From positions 3,938,299-4,002,298 of the forward strand of contig NZ_CP101454.1 of the NCBI RefSeq assembly GCF_024362405.1: a DNA stretch of 64,000 nucleotides, in the 5' to 3' direction. Source of the stretch: Halorarius litoreus (lineage in GTDB: Archaea; Halobacteriota; Halobacteria; Halobacteriales; Haloarculaceae). Positions 8,273 through 16,115 of the stretch are shown piece by piece (the first letter of the stretch is position 1; every line of letters begins with the position of its first letter). A program made the translations under genes and the position numbers. Under the pieces are notes generated by a model. That model was not told where the DNA came from. It was given only the letters and a program-made list of their open reading frames with translations, and ran no database searches.

Positions 8273-9121
8273 TTATTCCTCCGGTCGCGGCAGGGCGACG
8301 AACGACTTCGAGACGGGGCTAAAGGGGTCGTACACCGACTGGTGACACTGACAGTACACCATGTCCTCCGCACCGAAGTTCGCGGAGCCGGCGAGCGACT
8401 TGAAGCCAGGCACACAGCAGAAGTGCGTGCACTTGTTCAGCCACGCGATGAAGCCGTCTTGCGTCGCGGCGTTGATGAACTCGTTCTCCTGGGCGAGCTG
8501 CTCGATGCGCGGCGAGCGGAGCACCTGGACCGGCATCGTGCTCTGCGGCTCGACGTCGACCGAGCGCCACGTGCCGATGGCCGGTTTGCCGAGGCCCGAC
8601 TTTCCGATGCCGTTGCCCCACTCCTCGTAGTCGTCGAACATGTCGACGGTGAGCTTGTCACCGGCGCTCAGGTCCGACATCCACTCGTAGGTGTTGCCCG
8701 CGCCCGAGGCGACCCGGAAGAAGTTGTCCTGGTCCTCGGAGGGTTGGACGCCGGGGTACGTCTGAACGCCGCAGTACTGGAACCACTCGGAGGAGTAGGT
8801 GACGCCGCCGAGTTCCGTCTCGGCGACCTGGATGGTTCGGCCACCCTCGGAGATTTCCTTCACCTCGGGCCAGATGCCCTTCAGCTCACCGTTCTCGATG
8901 GTGAGCGGGATGATGGGCATCCCGCGCGGTGCGGGGCCGTCGATGTTTTCGATCCCCATGAACGTGGTGATACCTCCACCAGCCCCGGACGGGGAGGTCG
9001 CGGTGCCGATGGCGGCGGCCGCGCCCGTCCCGACGCTGGCGAGCGTCGCGGAGCCGACGACGCCCTTCACGAAGCGTCGACGGCCGGATTCGGTCGGATA
9101 TTTGTCTTCGTCGAGTGGCAT
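8273..9121 (-). CDS. Rieske 2Fe-2S protein of the bc-type complex
   Basis: Electron carrier between quinol oxidation at cytochrome b and a downstream acceptor. It has 282 residues. A Tat signal (GRRRFVKG, about 13-20) and one hydrophobic segment anchor it on the outer face. The cluster boxes are CTHFCC (Cys231, His233) and CQCHQS (Cys257, His260); the additional cysteines could form the usual stabilising disulfide. About 170 residues separate the anchor from the first box, longer than mitochondrial Rieske proteins. ATG 9119-9121 shares one base with the stop of the DUF7318-like gene. Confidence 0.94.
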   Translation of the reverse strand: MPLDEDKYPTESGRRRFVKGVVGSATLASVGTGAAAAIGTATSPSGAGGGITTFMGIENIDGPAPRGMPIIPLTIENGELKGIWPEVKEISEGGRTIQVAETELGGVTYSSEWFQYCGVQTYPGVQPSEDQDNFFRVASGAGNTYEWMSDLSAGDKLTVDMFDDYEEWGNGIGKSGLGKPAIGTWRSVDVEPQSTMPVQVLRSPRIEQLAQENEFINAATQDGFIAWLNKCTHFCCVPGFKSLAGSANFGAEDMVYCQCHQSVYDPFSPVSKSFVALPRPEE

Positions 9122-9504
9122 TATTTCTTGTAGTAGGGGTAGACGGCGCGCTTGACGTTCTCCCACGCGTTGCCGAACGAGTCGGTGCCGTCGACGTCCT
9201 CTTCCTTGATGTAGAGGTCCTCCCACTTGCGCCGACGCTTCTTGACGATCATCACGTCGGGGAGGAACTCCTTGCGGTACAGCAGCATGATGAACGCCAG
9301 GTCGAGGAAGATGACGGCGAGCAGGCCACCGAGGAACATGTTCCCGAACTCGGAGAAGCCCCAGCCGACCGTCAGCCCGTAGGTGAACAGGCCGACAAAG
9401 ACGACCTCGAGCACCGTCAGCAGGACGATGCCGATGGCCGCTGCCGTCGACTCACGAGCCGGCTCGTAGCGGTGGATGTCGCCGTAGGTGTTGTTCCCGC
9501 TCAT
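9121..9504 (-). CDS. membrane protein of the cytochrome b cluster (DUF7318-like)
   Basis: Protein of 127 residues with two hydrophobic helices (about 21-45 and 54-76) followed by a long cytosolic tail, rich in Lys/Arg (KKRRRKWED) and then acidic. It overlaps the halocyanin gene upstream by 4 bp (ATGA) and touches the Rieske gene downstream, so it is translated with them. No cofactor motif is visible. Its fixed place between blue copper protein and Rieske protein suggests an accessory subunit of the complex; this is inference. From memory the family is DUF7318. Confidence 0.85.
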   Translation of the reverse strand: MSGNNTYGDIHRYEPARESTAAAIGIVLLTVLEVVFVGLFTYGLTVGWGFSEFGNMFLGGLLAVIFLDLAFIMLLYRKEFLPDVMIVKKRRRKWEDLYIKEEDVDGTDSFGNAWENVKRAVYPYYKK

Positions 9505-10061
9505 CGGTTCCCTCCGCTGGCGTGTGGCGATTCACCGTACTTCAGGACGAAGAAGGTGAAGATGACCGAGACGACGATGGCGAGGATGGTCGCGATGCCG
9601 ACGAAGTGCGCCTGAATGGGCACCCCCATGTGCTCGGGGTCGACCTCGCCGCCACCACCGCCGCTGGACGGCGGCTGGCCCGTCTCGTTGACGACGACGG
9701 TGCCGACCATGCCGGCCTGTCGGTGGGGCGTACAGTAGTACGTGTACTCGCCCATCGTGTCGAACGTGTGCTCGTACTCGTGGCCGGTGTCGTACAGCTG
9801 GCCGTCACCGCCCTCGGTGCCTTCCCAGCTCGCGCCCTCGGGGACGGAGTCCGCGACGACGTTGTGGCCGTCGGACTCCCAGACCCACTTGACGGTCCCG
9901 CCCTGCTGTACGTACACCGTGGCGGGTTCGTACACCAGACTGCCGCCGGGACCGACCGCGACCTCTTTCGTCGATTGGGCTGCTGCGGTCCCGGACGCGC
10001 CCACGGCCCCGGCCAAGGCCGTCGCGCCGCCCGCGGTCCGCAGGAAGTCCCGTCTGTTCAT
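9501..10061 (-). CDS. halocyanin, membrane-anchored blue copper protein
   Basis: Blue copper electron carrier of 186 residues, probably accepting electrons from the Rieske/cytochrome b complex encoded just downstream; no cytochrome c1 gene is present in the cluster. Tat signal MNRRDFLRT is at the N-terminus. Copper ligands are His66, Cys110, His113 and Met118 (DGHN, YYCTPH, AGM). A Gly/Ser linker leads to a C-terminal membrane helix (about 152-173). A TATA element TATAAATT (plus-strand reading) at 10090-10097 lies about 33 bp upstream, so the respiratory operon may have a promoter here. Confidence 0.93.
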   Translation of the reverse strand: MNRRDFLRTAGGATALAGAVGASGTAAAQSTKEVAVGPGGSLVYEPATVYVQQGGTVKWVWESDGHNVVADSVPEGASWEGTEGGDGQLYDTGHEYEHTFDTMGEYTYYCTPHRQAGMVGTVVVNETGQPPSSGGGGGEVDPEHMGVPIQAHFVGIATILAIVVSVIFTFFVLKYGESPHASGGNR

Positions 10062-10088
10062 AGACGTTCGCCACTCAGGCCTGTCCGC

Positions 10089-10098
10089 GTATAAATTC
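10089..10098 (-). promoter_or_regulatory. TATA box for the halocyanin/respiratory operon
   Basis: Read on the minus strand the element is GAATTTATAC, centred about 33 bp ahead of the halocyanin ATG. This fits an archaeal TATA box with a very short leader. It separates the halocyanin-Rieske-cytochrome b genes from the DUF7319-like gene upstream. Confidence 0.6.
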
Positions 10099-10159
10099 AC
10101 CGAAGCCCCCCGGCTGCCGGGGTTTTTCCTCCAATATTGCCGCCGCGATTTTCCACCGC

Positions 10160-10999
10160 TCAGGCCGTCGACTCGCCGTCTTCGTCGCCACCTGACAGCT
10201 CGGGACTCTCCCGGGCGCTGTCGGGGAGGAACGACGGCCGTTCGCCGTCCTCCAGTCCGACCGCCCGCAACCGGTTCCGGTACTCCTCGGCGCGGAACTT
10301 GTCGGAGAGCCGGGCGTTCGCCACCGTGAAGAACAGCAGGAGGCCGATGAACAGGAACCCGAGCCCCGCCACGCCGGAGATGACCGAGAGGTCGGTGAAC
10401 ACCGCCGCGCCCAGCAGGACGAGCCCCGCGAGCACCTGTGCCCCGGCGATGATCTGTATCATGAGGTTACCGAACTCGCCGGAGCCCTCGGGAACGTCCA
10501 TCGGTTTCGGGAGGAGGTCGCCCTCGGGCATCGGTGGGACGTCGTAGTCGTCCATCGAACACAGCGCGACGGTCGGTTTTACGTCGCGGAGGACGGTACC
10601 CTCCCCCTCGATGCTCCCGTCGGGGTAGACGACGGCGTACCCCTCGTCGGAGTACGCCACGACGCGCTCGGGGTTCGAGAGTCGCTCGACGCGCGCGAAC
10701 ACGTCCCGCTGGAGCACGCGGTTCTTGAGGTCCGCCTCCACGCGGTCGAGGAGTTTCTCGCCCGTAATCCACGTCTCGGGGTCGAACACGGCCTCCCACT
10801 CCTCGACGGTCATCTGCTCCATCTCCCGCGGGCCGAAGTTCTCGAAGTCGTACTTCGCTTCGACCTGTGCCCGCAGCTCCTCGGTCGTGAGTTCGCGGTC
10901 CTCTGGGGATGCCGCGTCGGGGTCCGTCCCCGTCTCCGCGGCAGGTTCAGACGACTGCTCCTCGGCCACCTCGGGCTCGTCGGAGCGGGAGTCAGACAT
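10160..10999 (-). CDS. two-helix membrane protein with large acidic N-domain (DUF7319-like)
   Basis: Protein of 279 residues. An acidic N-terminal soluble part (about 1-170) includes ENFGPREMEQMTVEEWEAVF and a beta-rich stretch with VYPDGSIEGEGTV. Two hydrophobic helices follow (about 182-202 and 208-230), then a charged tail. I do not recognise a catalytic motif. Its position directly upstream of the halocyanin operon on the same strand is the main clue. From memory the family is DUF7319. Start ATG 10997-10999 is preferred; an in-frame ATG at 11041 exists but adds residues with no acidic bias. Confidence 0.8.
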   Translation of the reverse strand: MSDSRSDEPEVAEEQSSEPAAETGTDPDAASPEDRELTTEELRAQVEAKYDFENFGPREMEQMTVEEWEAVFDPETWITGEKLLDRVEADLKNRVLQRDVFARVERLSNPERVVAYSDEGYAVVYPDGSIEGEGTVLRDVKPTVALCSMDDYDVPPMPEGDLLPKPMDVPEGSGEFGNLMIQIIAGAQVLAGLVLLGAAVFTDLSVISGVAGLGFLFIGLLLFFTVANARLSDKFRAEEYRNRLRAVGLEDGERPSFLPDSARESPELSGGDEDGESTA

Positions 11000-11098
11000 C
11001 GCATAGACGTTCGACTGCGGGCGGTAAACAGTTTCCGGCATTCGACTCTCGTGCCGACTTCGGCACCCCTAAACGCGCCCCGTACCTACCGCGTGACA

Positions 11099-11605
11099 AT
11101 GGTCGCCGACGCGGTCGTCGCTGGCGTGGTCGCGCTCGCGGTGACGGTGAGTCTGCCCTGTTTCCTCTACGGCGCGTGGATCATGCTCGACAACGACCCC
11201 ATCACGTGGGGCATCCTGACCTGGCACCTCAAGTACATCGCGACGGGGCTGACCCTGACAACGGTCCCACTGGTGTTCTGGATGGCACCCCGGCTGTTCG
11301 GCTACTGGGGCTACACCGCGCAGTTCGGCGGCTACGCCGTCATCCACGCCTTCCTCGGGCTCACGGCGTACGCCTTCCTCGTGTTCGGCTTCACGGGGAT
11401 CGTCCGCATCCTCCGCGCGAAGTGGGAACACGACCTGTATCACGACTACGACGAGGACATCCTGCTCGACGAAATCGGCGGGGACCGGATGAGCCACTGG
11501 CGCGCTCGCCTTCGTGTGGGCGTGTTCGGCTACACGCTCTTCTGGATTCTCGCGTGGCTCACCGGCCTGTCGCGGTTCGTCGTCCGGTACGTACTCGCGT
11601 CGTAA
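11099..11605 (+). CDS. four-helix membrane protein (DUF7321-like)
   Basis: Protein of 168 residues with about four membrane helices (roughly 5-28, 41-61, 72-97 and 144-163). Conserved-looking histidines include one in WHLKYI and one in VIHAF. A charged cytosolic loop KWEHDLYHDYDED lies between helices 3 and 4. It is divergent from the respiratory operon. Helix-borne histidines could bind heme, but I see no firm motif. ATG 11099-11101 follows an in-frame GTG at 11093, so either may be the start. Family recalled as DUF7321; role unknown. Confidence 0.8.
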   Translation: MVADAVVAGVVALAVTVSLPCFLYGAWIMLDNDPITWGILTWHLKYIATGLTLTTVPLVFWMAPRLFGYWGYTAQFGGYAVIHAFLGLTAYAFLVFGFTGIVRILRAKWEHDLYHDYDEDILLDEIGGDRMSHWRARLRVGVFGYTLFWILAWLTGLSRFVVRYVLAS

Positions 11606-11630
11606 CTCGTCGTGGCTCGGCGTCCCTCGA

Positions 11631-12314
11631 CTACCACGCCTCGCCGCTGGCGAGGTCGACCTCCGAATCGAGCTTCGACGAGGGACAGATGTCTTCGAGG
11701 ACGCACTCGTCGCAGTCCGGGTTCCTGGCGTCACACACCGCACGGCCGTGGCTGATGAGCAGGTGGGTGAACTCCTTCCAGTCGTCTTCGGGGACCAGCC
11801 CCAGCAAGTCCTGTTCGATCTTCTCTGGCGATTCCTCCTCGGTGATTCCCAGTCGGCGTGTGAGCCGCTGGACGTGCGTGTCGACGACGATGCCCTCGGT
11901 CAAATCGTGGCCGTGCTGGAGGACGACGTTCGCGGTCTTGCGGCCCACGCCCTGCAAGTCGGTGAGGTCGCTCATCGTGTCCGGCACCTCACCGCCGTGT
12001 TCCTCGACGAGGATGCGGCCCGTCTCTTTCAGGTAGCCCGCCTTGCTGTTGTGGTACGTGATGCTCCCGATGTCCTCGGAGAGTTCCGCCTCGTCGGCGT
12101 TCGCGTAGTCCTCGGCCGTCCGGTACTTCTCGAACAGCGTCTCCGTCGTCTTGTTCACGCGCTCGTCGGTACACTGCGCCGACAGCATCACGGCGACGAG
12201 CAGTTCGAGGCGGTTCGAGAAGTGCAGCGAGATGGTCGGGTCGGGATACTCCTCGTACAGTCGGTCGACGACTTCGAGCGTCTGTTCGGCCCGCGAATCG
12301 AGCGGCGTGCCCAT
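11631..12314 (-). CDS. nth: endonuclease III (DNA glycosylase/AP lyase)
   Basis: Base-excision repair enzyme removing oxidised pyrimidines and cleaving the abasic site. It has 227 residues. The helix-hairpin-helix LQGVGRKTANVVL carries the catalytic Lys126; the catalytic Asp is Asp145 in VVDTHVQR. The 4Fe-4S cluster loop is complete: Cys194, Cys201, Cys204, Cys210 (C-x6-C-x2-C-x5-C). It converges on the DUF7321-like gene with a 25-bp gap. All key residues are present, so I expect full activity. Confidence 0.97.
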   Translation of the reverse strand: MGTPLDSRAEQTLEVVDRLYEEYPDPTISLHFSNRLELLVAVMLSAQCTDERVNKTTETLFEKYRTAEDYANADEAELSEDIGSITYHNSKAGYLKETGRILVEEHGGEVPDTMSDLTDLQGVGRKTANVVLQHGHDLTEGIVVDTHVQRLTRRLGITEEESPEKIEQDLLGLVPEDDWKEFTHLLISHGRAVCDARNPDCDECVLEDICPSSKLDSEVDLASGEAW

Positions 12315-12420
12315 ACCGGGAGCGCGGACGGTGACGACTTGGGGCTATCGCTGTTCGGCGAGCAGTTCGACGTGCCGAACTCGCCGGAACGTTCAGGTCA
12401 CCGGGCACGGCCGTGAACGT

Positions 12421-12972
12421 ATGTACCGACCGAACCTCACCGCGTGGGTGCCGCGCTACGGGACGGTCCGCTCGTTCGTCCTCGTCGCCCTGCTGGCTAT
12501 CGTCGTGTGGCGCGCGGAGGCCCCGCTCCGTGAGACGGTCGCGACGGCTCTCAGTGTCGGCGAGTCGACGGCGTGGACCGGGACGCTCGTCGCGTTGAGT
12601 CTCCTCGCCGTCGTCGTCTTCGCCGTCGAGTACCGCCGCCAGACCAGGCGAACGCCGGCGTTCTTTACCCCGGACGTCCGGGCGAAGTTCTACGAGCAGC
12701 GGGTGCCGCCACGGGCGCTATTCGCGGCGTACGTCCTGCTACTCGTCGCGGGCAGCTACGTCGCGCTGTTCGCCCGCGAGGTGTTCTTCACCCGACTCGA
12801 CAACGCCCTGCTCGTGGTTCGCCGACTCGTGACGACGGGCGACCCCGGCGCGTTCTCGCTGTCGGCACTCGGCTACGGCGTGCTGTTCGTGGTAGGTGCC
12901 CTGGCCTTTGCGCACGCCACCGACCGGGTGCTCGTCGCTGGGTGGCGCAAGCTCATCGCGACGCAGGACTGA
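12421..12972 (+). CDS. haloarchaeal membrane protein of unknown function
   Basis: Protein of 183 residues with about four hydrophobic segments (roughly 19-33, 54-73, 104-123 and 154-172) and a basic/polar cytosolic loop (about 74-100). No catalytic or transport signature is visible. The start is ATG 12421, since the longer open frame runs back through the opposite strand of nth. It is convergent with the secreted protein gene at 13000-13587, leaving 27 bp. Function unknown. Confidence 0.75.
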   Translation: MYRPNLTAWVPRYGTVRSFVLVALLAIVVWRAEAPLRETVATALSVGESTAWTGTLVALSLLAVVVFAVEYRRQTRRTPAFFTPDVRAKFYEQRVPPRALFAAYVLLLVAGSYVALFAREVFFTRLDNALLVVRRLVTTGDPGAFSLSALGYGVLFVVGALAFAHATDRVLVAGWRKLIATQD

Positions 12973-12999
12973 AAGGGGGGGACGTGGGGTGGAACGGCG

Positions 13000-13587
13000 T
13001 TACTGCTGGTCGCTGGGGCCGAACGCGACGTCGTCGACCTTCAGCGTCGCGTCGGTGCGGTCGGTCGCGGACTCACGAGTCAGCGTGAAGCGGACCTCGG
13101 CGTCCGTCGCGTCGACCAGTGCGCGGAACGTGTCGTTGTACGCCTGGTAGGACCCGGCCTCGATGTCGATGACGTCGCGGTCGACGACCTCACCGACGGC
13201 GTTCTTCCAGAGGATGACGCCCTGGGCGGTCGTCGCGTTCGTCGAGTCCGTGGCCGCACCCGTCGAGTGCTTCGCGGTGAACTCGAACTCGTACTCGTAG
13301 CCACCGACGACGGCGTCCTCGGTCTCCTCCGAGACGTTCTGTGCGATGGTCGACCCCGTCTCCGAGCCGCGGAGGTTGAACAGCACCGCACGCTGACCTT
13401 CGGCGGCGTCCTCGGTCGCGCTCGGGTCACCCGCCAGCACGCGCCAGTCGGCGGGGTCCCCGTCCTCGAACGACTCGAAGCCAGGGTTCTCGACGTAGTT
13501 CGAGACCGGTGCAGCAGCCACCGGCATCGCGAGGAGCGACACCGCAGCGACGGCGAGCAACAACGTCTTCCAGTCTATCGATTTCAT
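13000..13587 (-). CDS. secreted jelly-roll/carbohydrate-binding-like protein
   Basis: Exported protein of 195 residues. A Sec-type signal peptide is clear (MKSIDWKTLLLAVAAVSLLA, cleavage after AAA near residue 26). The mature part starts NYVENPGFESFEDGDPADW, the typical opening of CBM-like beta-sandwich domains found in secreted proteins, and ends with LKVDDVAFG, the usual last strand. Several N-glycosylation sequons (NVS, NAT, NDT) are present. No anchor is visible. It may bind polysaccharide at the cell surface; the ligand is unknown. Confidence 0.8.
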   Translation of the reverse strand: MKSIDWKTLLLAVAAVSLLAMPVAAAPVSNYVENPGFESFEDGDPADWRVLAGDPSATEDAAEGQRAVLFNLRGSETGSTIAQNVSEETEDAVVGGYEYEFEFTAKHSTGAATDSTNATTAQGVILWKNAVGEVVDRDVIDIEAGSYQAYNDTFRALVDATDAEVRFTLTRESATDRTDATLKVDDVAFGPSDQQ

Positions 13588-13701
13588 GTCGACAGCGAGA
13601 GGCGCAGCGGGAGACAGAATAGGAACGCTGGCTAGAATATCCGAGGGTTAAATACAGCAATTCGAGTGCGAATAGAGGGCGAGGGGCGAGTGACAGCCCG
13701 G

Positions 13702-14844
13702 TTACAGGCCGAGTTCGCGGCCGATGACGAGGTGCTGAATCTCGCTGGTCCCCTCGCCGATCTCCATGAGTTTGGCGTCGCGGTAGAACCGCTGTGGCGA
13801 GAAGTCCTCGGTGTAGCCGTAGCCACCGTGGACCTGCACGGCGTCCTCGGCGACTTCGCGGCTCACTTCCGAGGCGTCGAGTTTCGCGAGCGAGGAGATG
13901 CGAGTGACGTCCTCGCCGTCGTCGTACATCGTCGCGGACTTGTGCGTCAGGAGTCGGGCCCGCTCGATCTTCCGGTCCATGTCGACGATCTTGTTCCGGA
14001 TGGCGTCGAACTTCGAGATGGGCTGGCCGAACTGCTCGCGCTCCTTCGAGTAGTGGCGGGCCGCCTCGAACGCGCCCTGTGCGAGGCCGGTCGAGAGCGC
14101 CGCAATCGAGATGCGGCCGCCGTTGAGCGTCTTCTTCGTCTGCTCCCAGCCCTCACCTTCCTCGCCGAGGAGGCGGTCCTCGGGGACGCGAACGTCGTCG
14201 AACTGGATCTCACACGTGGGCGAGGCGTTCAGCCCCATCTTGTCCCACACCGTCGTCACCTCGAAGCCGTCGTCCTCCTCGGGGTCGACGATGAACGTGG
14301 AGATGCCGCCGTAGCCCGCACCGGGCTCGGTGACGGCCTTCACGAGGACGCTCCCGGCGACGTTCGCGTTCGTGATGAACTGCTTTGTCCCGTTGATGAC
14401 CCACTCGTCGCCGTCTTTCTCGGCTGTGGTGTCCATATCCGAGGCGTCGGAACCGGAGCCGGGCTCGGTGAGCGCCCACGAGCCGAGATACTCGCCGGAA
14501 GCGAGGGGCTTTGCCCACCGCTCCTTCTGCGCTTCGGTGCCGAACTTCACGATGGGCATCGTCGCCAGCGAGGTGTGAGCGACGTACGAGAGGCCGATGG
14601 AGCCCGAAACGCGCCCGAGTTCCTCGGCGACGAGCGCGTACATCAGGTAGTCGCCACCAGCCCCACCGTACTCCTCGGGGACGGGCACACCCATGAGGTC
14701 GAGTTTCGCCAACTCGTCGAACACCTCCTGGGGGAACCGGTGTTCGTCCTCGATCTCCTGTGCGATGGGCTCGATCTCCTCGTCACAGAAGTCACGAACG
14801 GTGTCCCGGATCATCCGGTGCTCGTTCGGGAGGTTGAAATCCAT
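13702..14844 (-). CDS. acyl-CoA dehydrogenase
   Basis: FAD enzyme of 380 residues that forms the 2,3-enoyl-CoA in fatty acid or branched-chain amino acid breakdown. The family blocks are present: ALTEPGSGSDASDM (FAD/substrate loop, about 126-139), QVHGGYGYTEDFSPQRFYRD and the C-terminal EGTSEIQ carrying the predicted catalytic base Glu. Length equals the usual short-chain enzymes. It is paralogous to 39274-40416. It stands alone on the minus strand, so its electron acceptor (ETF) is coded elsewhere. Chain specificity is not predictable here. Confidence 0.94.
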   Translation of the reverse strand: MDFNLPNEHRMIRDTVRDFCDEEIEPIAQEIEDEHRFPQEVFDELAKLDLMGVPVPEEYGGAGGDYLMYALVAEELGRVSGSIGLSYVAHTSLATMPIVKFGTEAQKERWAKPLASGEYLGSWALTEPGSGSDASDMDTTAEKDGDEWVINGTKQFITNANVAGSVLVKAVTEPGAGYGGISTFIVDPEEDDGFEVTTVWDKMGLNASPTCEIQFDDVRVPEDRLLGEEGEGWEQTKKTLNGGRISIAALSTGLAQGAFEAARHYSKEREQFGQPISKFDAIRNKIVDMDRKIERARLLTHKSATMYDDGEDVTRISSLAKLDASEVSREVAEDAVQVHGGYGYTEDFSPQRFYRDAKLMEIGEGTSEIQHLVIGRELGL

Positions 14845-14895
14845 ACCCTAAACTTCGGCCAAACGGCGATAAATCCACCGGGACCCGCGTTCAAA

Positions 14896-16110
14896 CTACT
14901 CGGGGAGCGGCTCGCTGACCCGTTCGTCGGGCTGTGCTTCGCAGTCGATTTCGAAGCGGGCGCCGCCGCTGTCTCTCTCGGTGATGGTGATAGTCCAGCC
15001 GTGGGCGTCCGCGATGCTCCGGACGATAGAGAGCCCGAGGCCAGTCCCCCCCGGCTCCGTCGTGTAGCCGTGTTCGAGCACCTGCTCGCGTTCCGCTTCC
15101 GAGATACCCGGGCCGTCGTCCGCCACGTAGAACCCGACGCGACCCGCCCCGAGCGGGCCGACCGTGATGGTGACGCTGGAATCGTCGTCCCCGGGCTCTC
15201 CCGTGGAACCGTGTTCCACGCTGTCGTCGGGACGGCTCCTGCCGTCCCGACTGCTTGTCGAGCCGTGCTCGACACTGTCACCGGAGCGCCCAGCGCTCCG
15301 GTTGCTCGTGGAACCGTGTTCCACGCTGTTCCGAAACAGGTTCTCGAACAGCGCCTGAAGCCGCTCCGTGTCGGCCTCGACCGTCTGGTCGCCCGCCACG
15401 ACGAGCGCCGCGTCCGACGCGTCGACGACGCCCCACGCCTTCCGTGCCACCGCCCCCACGTCGACGGCCGTGGTCTCCCCGACGGACTGGCCCTGCCGGG
15501 CGAGTTCGAGCAGCCCGTCGATGAGTTCGCCCATGCGCCGGACGCCGTTGTTCGCCAGTTCGAGGTGCGCGAGGTCGCCCGTCTGTTCGGTGAGCCCGAT
15601 CGCTCCCGAGATGACCGAAAGCGGGTTCCGGAGGTCGTGGCTCACGATGCTGGCGAACTCCTCGAGTTGCTCGTTCTGTCGAGCGAGTTGTTCGATCTCG
15701 CGGGCCTTCTGGTCTCGGAGCAGCACCGACTGGTTGCGGGCGTTCAGCAGGCTCTGGAGTCTGATGGCGAACTCGGCAGGCGTCGCCGGAATGACGATTA
15801 TCTCGTCGACGAGTTCGCGGACCCCCGCGTCGAGATACGGCCGATTCCCCTCCCGGACCACGAGCAGGTAGGGAAGGAACACCGGGGCTGCGTCCGCCTT
15901 GCGTCCGGCGAGCGTGTCGCGATAGGCGGCGAACGCGGCGGCATCGAGGATACAGATGTCGAACGTCTCGGGCAGGTCGTCGGCTTCGGGCAGGACGGTC
16001 AGGCCCTCGCCGAGCCACTTGGCGAACAGCTCCCGGTTGCGCTTACGGAGCAGTAGCAGGACCTCGGTGTCGTCATCGAACTCGACACTGAACGAATCGG
16101 TGGACGTCAC
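14896..16110 (-). CDS. sensor histidine kinase with palindrome-coded repeat in the ATP-binding domain
   Basis: Cytosolic kinase of 404 residues: an N-terminal receiver-like or sensing domain (about 15-125), a helix, the H-box IVSHDLRNPL (His158), then HATPase_c with N-box ENLFRN (256-261), G1 box DDGPG (331-335) and G2 box GTGLGLS (355-361). Between N-box and the next strand the peptide SVEHGST occurs three times (262-268, 279-285, 297-303), where ordinary family members have one. The repeats are coded by the palindrome array at 15202-15325. GTG 16108-16110 follows the KaiC-like gene stop by 5 bp, so both are one operon. Phosphorelay partner not in the window. Confidence 0.9.
   Translation of the reverse strand: MTSTDSFSVEFDDDTEVLLLLRKRNRELFAKWLGEGLTVLPEADDLPETFDICILDAAAFAAYRDTLAGRKADAAPVFLPYLLVVREGNRPYLDAGVRELVDEIIVIPATPAEFAIRLQSLLNARNQSVLLRDQKAREIEQLARQNEQLEEFASIVSHDLRNPLSVISGAIGLTEQTGDLAHLELANNGVRRMGELIDGLLELARQGQSVGETTAVDVGAVARKAWGVVDASDAALVVAGDQTVEADTERLQALFENLFRNSVEHGSTSNRSAGRSGDSVEHGSTSSRDGRSRPDDSVEHGSTGEPGDDDSSVTITVGPLGAGRVGFYVADDGPGISEAEREQVLEHGYTTEPGGTGLGLSIVRSIADAHGWTITITERDSGGARFEIDCEAQPDERVSEPLPE
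15202..15325. repeat. in-frame array of three palindromes separated by two hairpins
   Basis: Within the histidine kinase gene. Palindromes P1 (15202-15220) and P3 (15307-15325) are identical: CGTGGAA, loop CCGTG, TTCCACG. P2 (15256-15274) is TGTCGAG, loop CCGTG, CTCGACA. Each P is followed by CTGT and preceded (P2, P3) by TGCT. The spacers are themselves hairpins of unrelated sequence: H1 15226-15251 with perfect 11-bp arms (GTCGGGACGGC) and TCCT loop, and H2 15280-15302 with perfect 10-bp arms (ACCGGAGCGC) and CCA loop. Unit lengths are 54 and 51 bp, both whole codons, so the frame is kept. Confidence 0.93.
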
Positions 16111-16115
16111 GGCTG

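Noticed and set aside
15202..15325. Possible CRISPR array
   Set aside because: Only three repeats, all inside a coding frame; spacers are self-complementary rather than foreign-like; no cas genes are present.
13666..16056. 796-codon open frame on the plus strand
   Set aside because: It runs antisense to the acyl-CoA dehydrogenase and histidine kinase genes, whose family motifs are intact. Long antisense frames are expected at this GC content.
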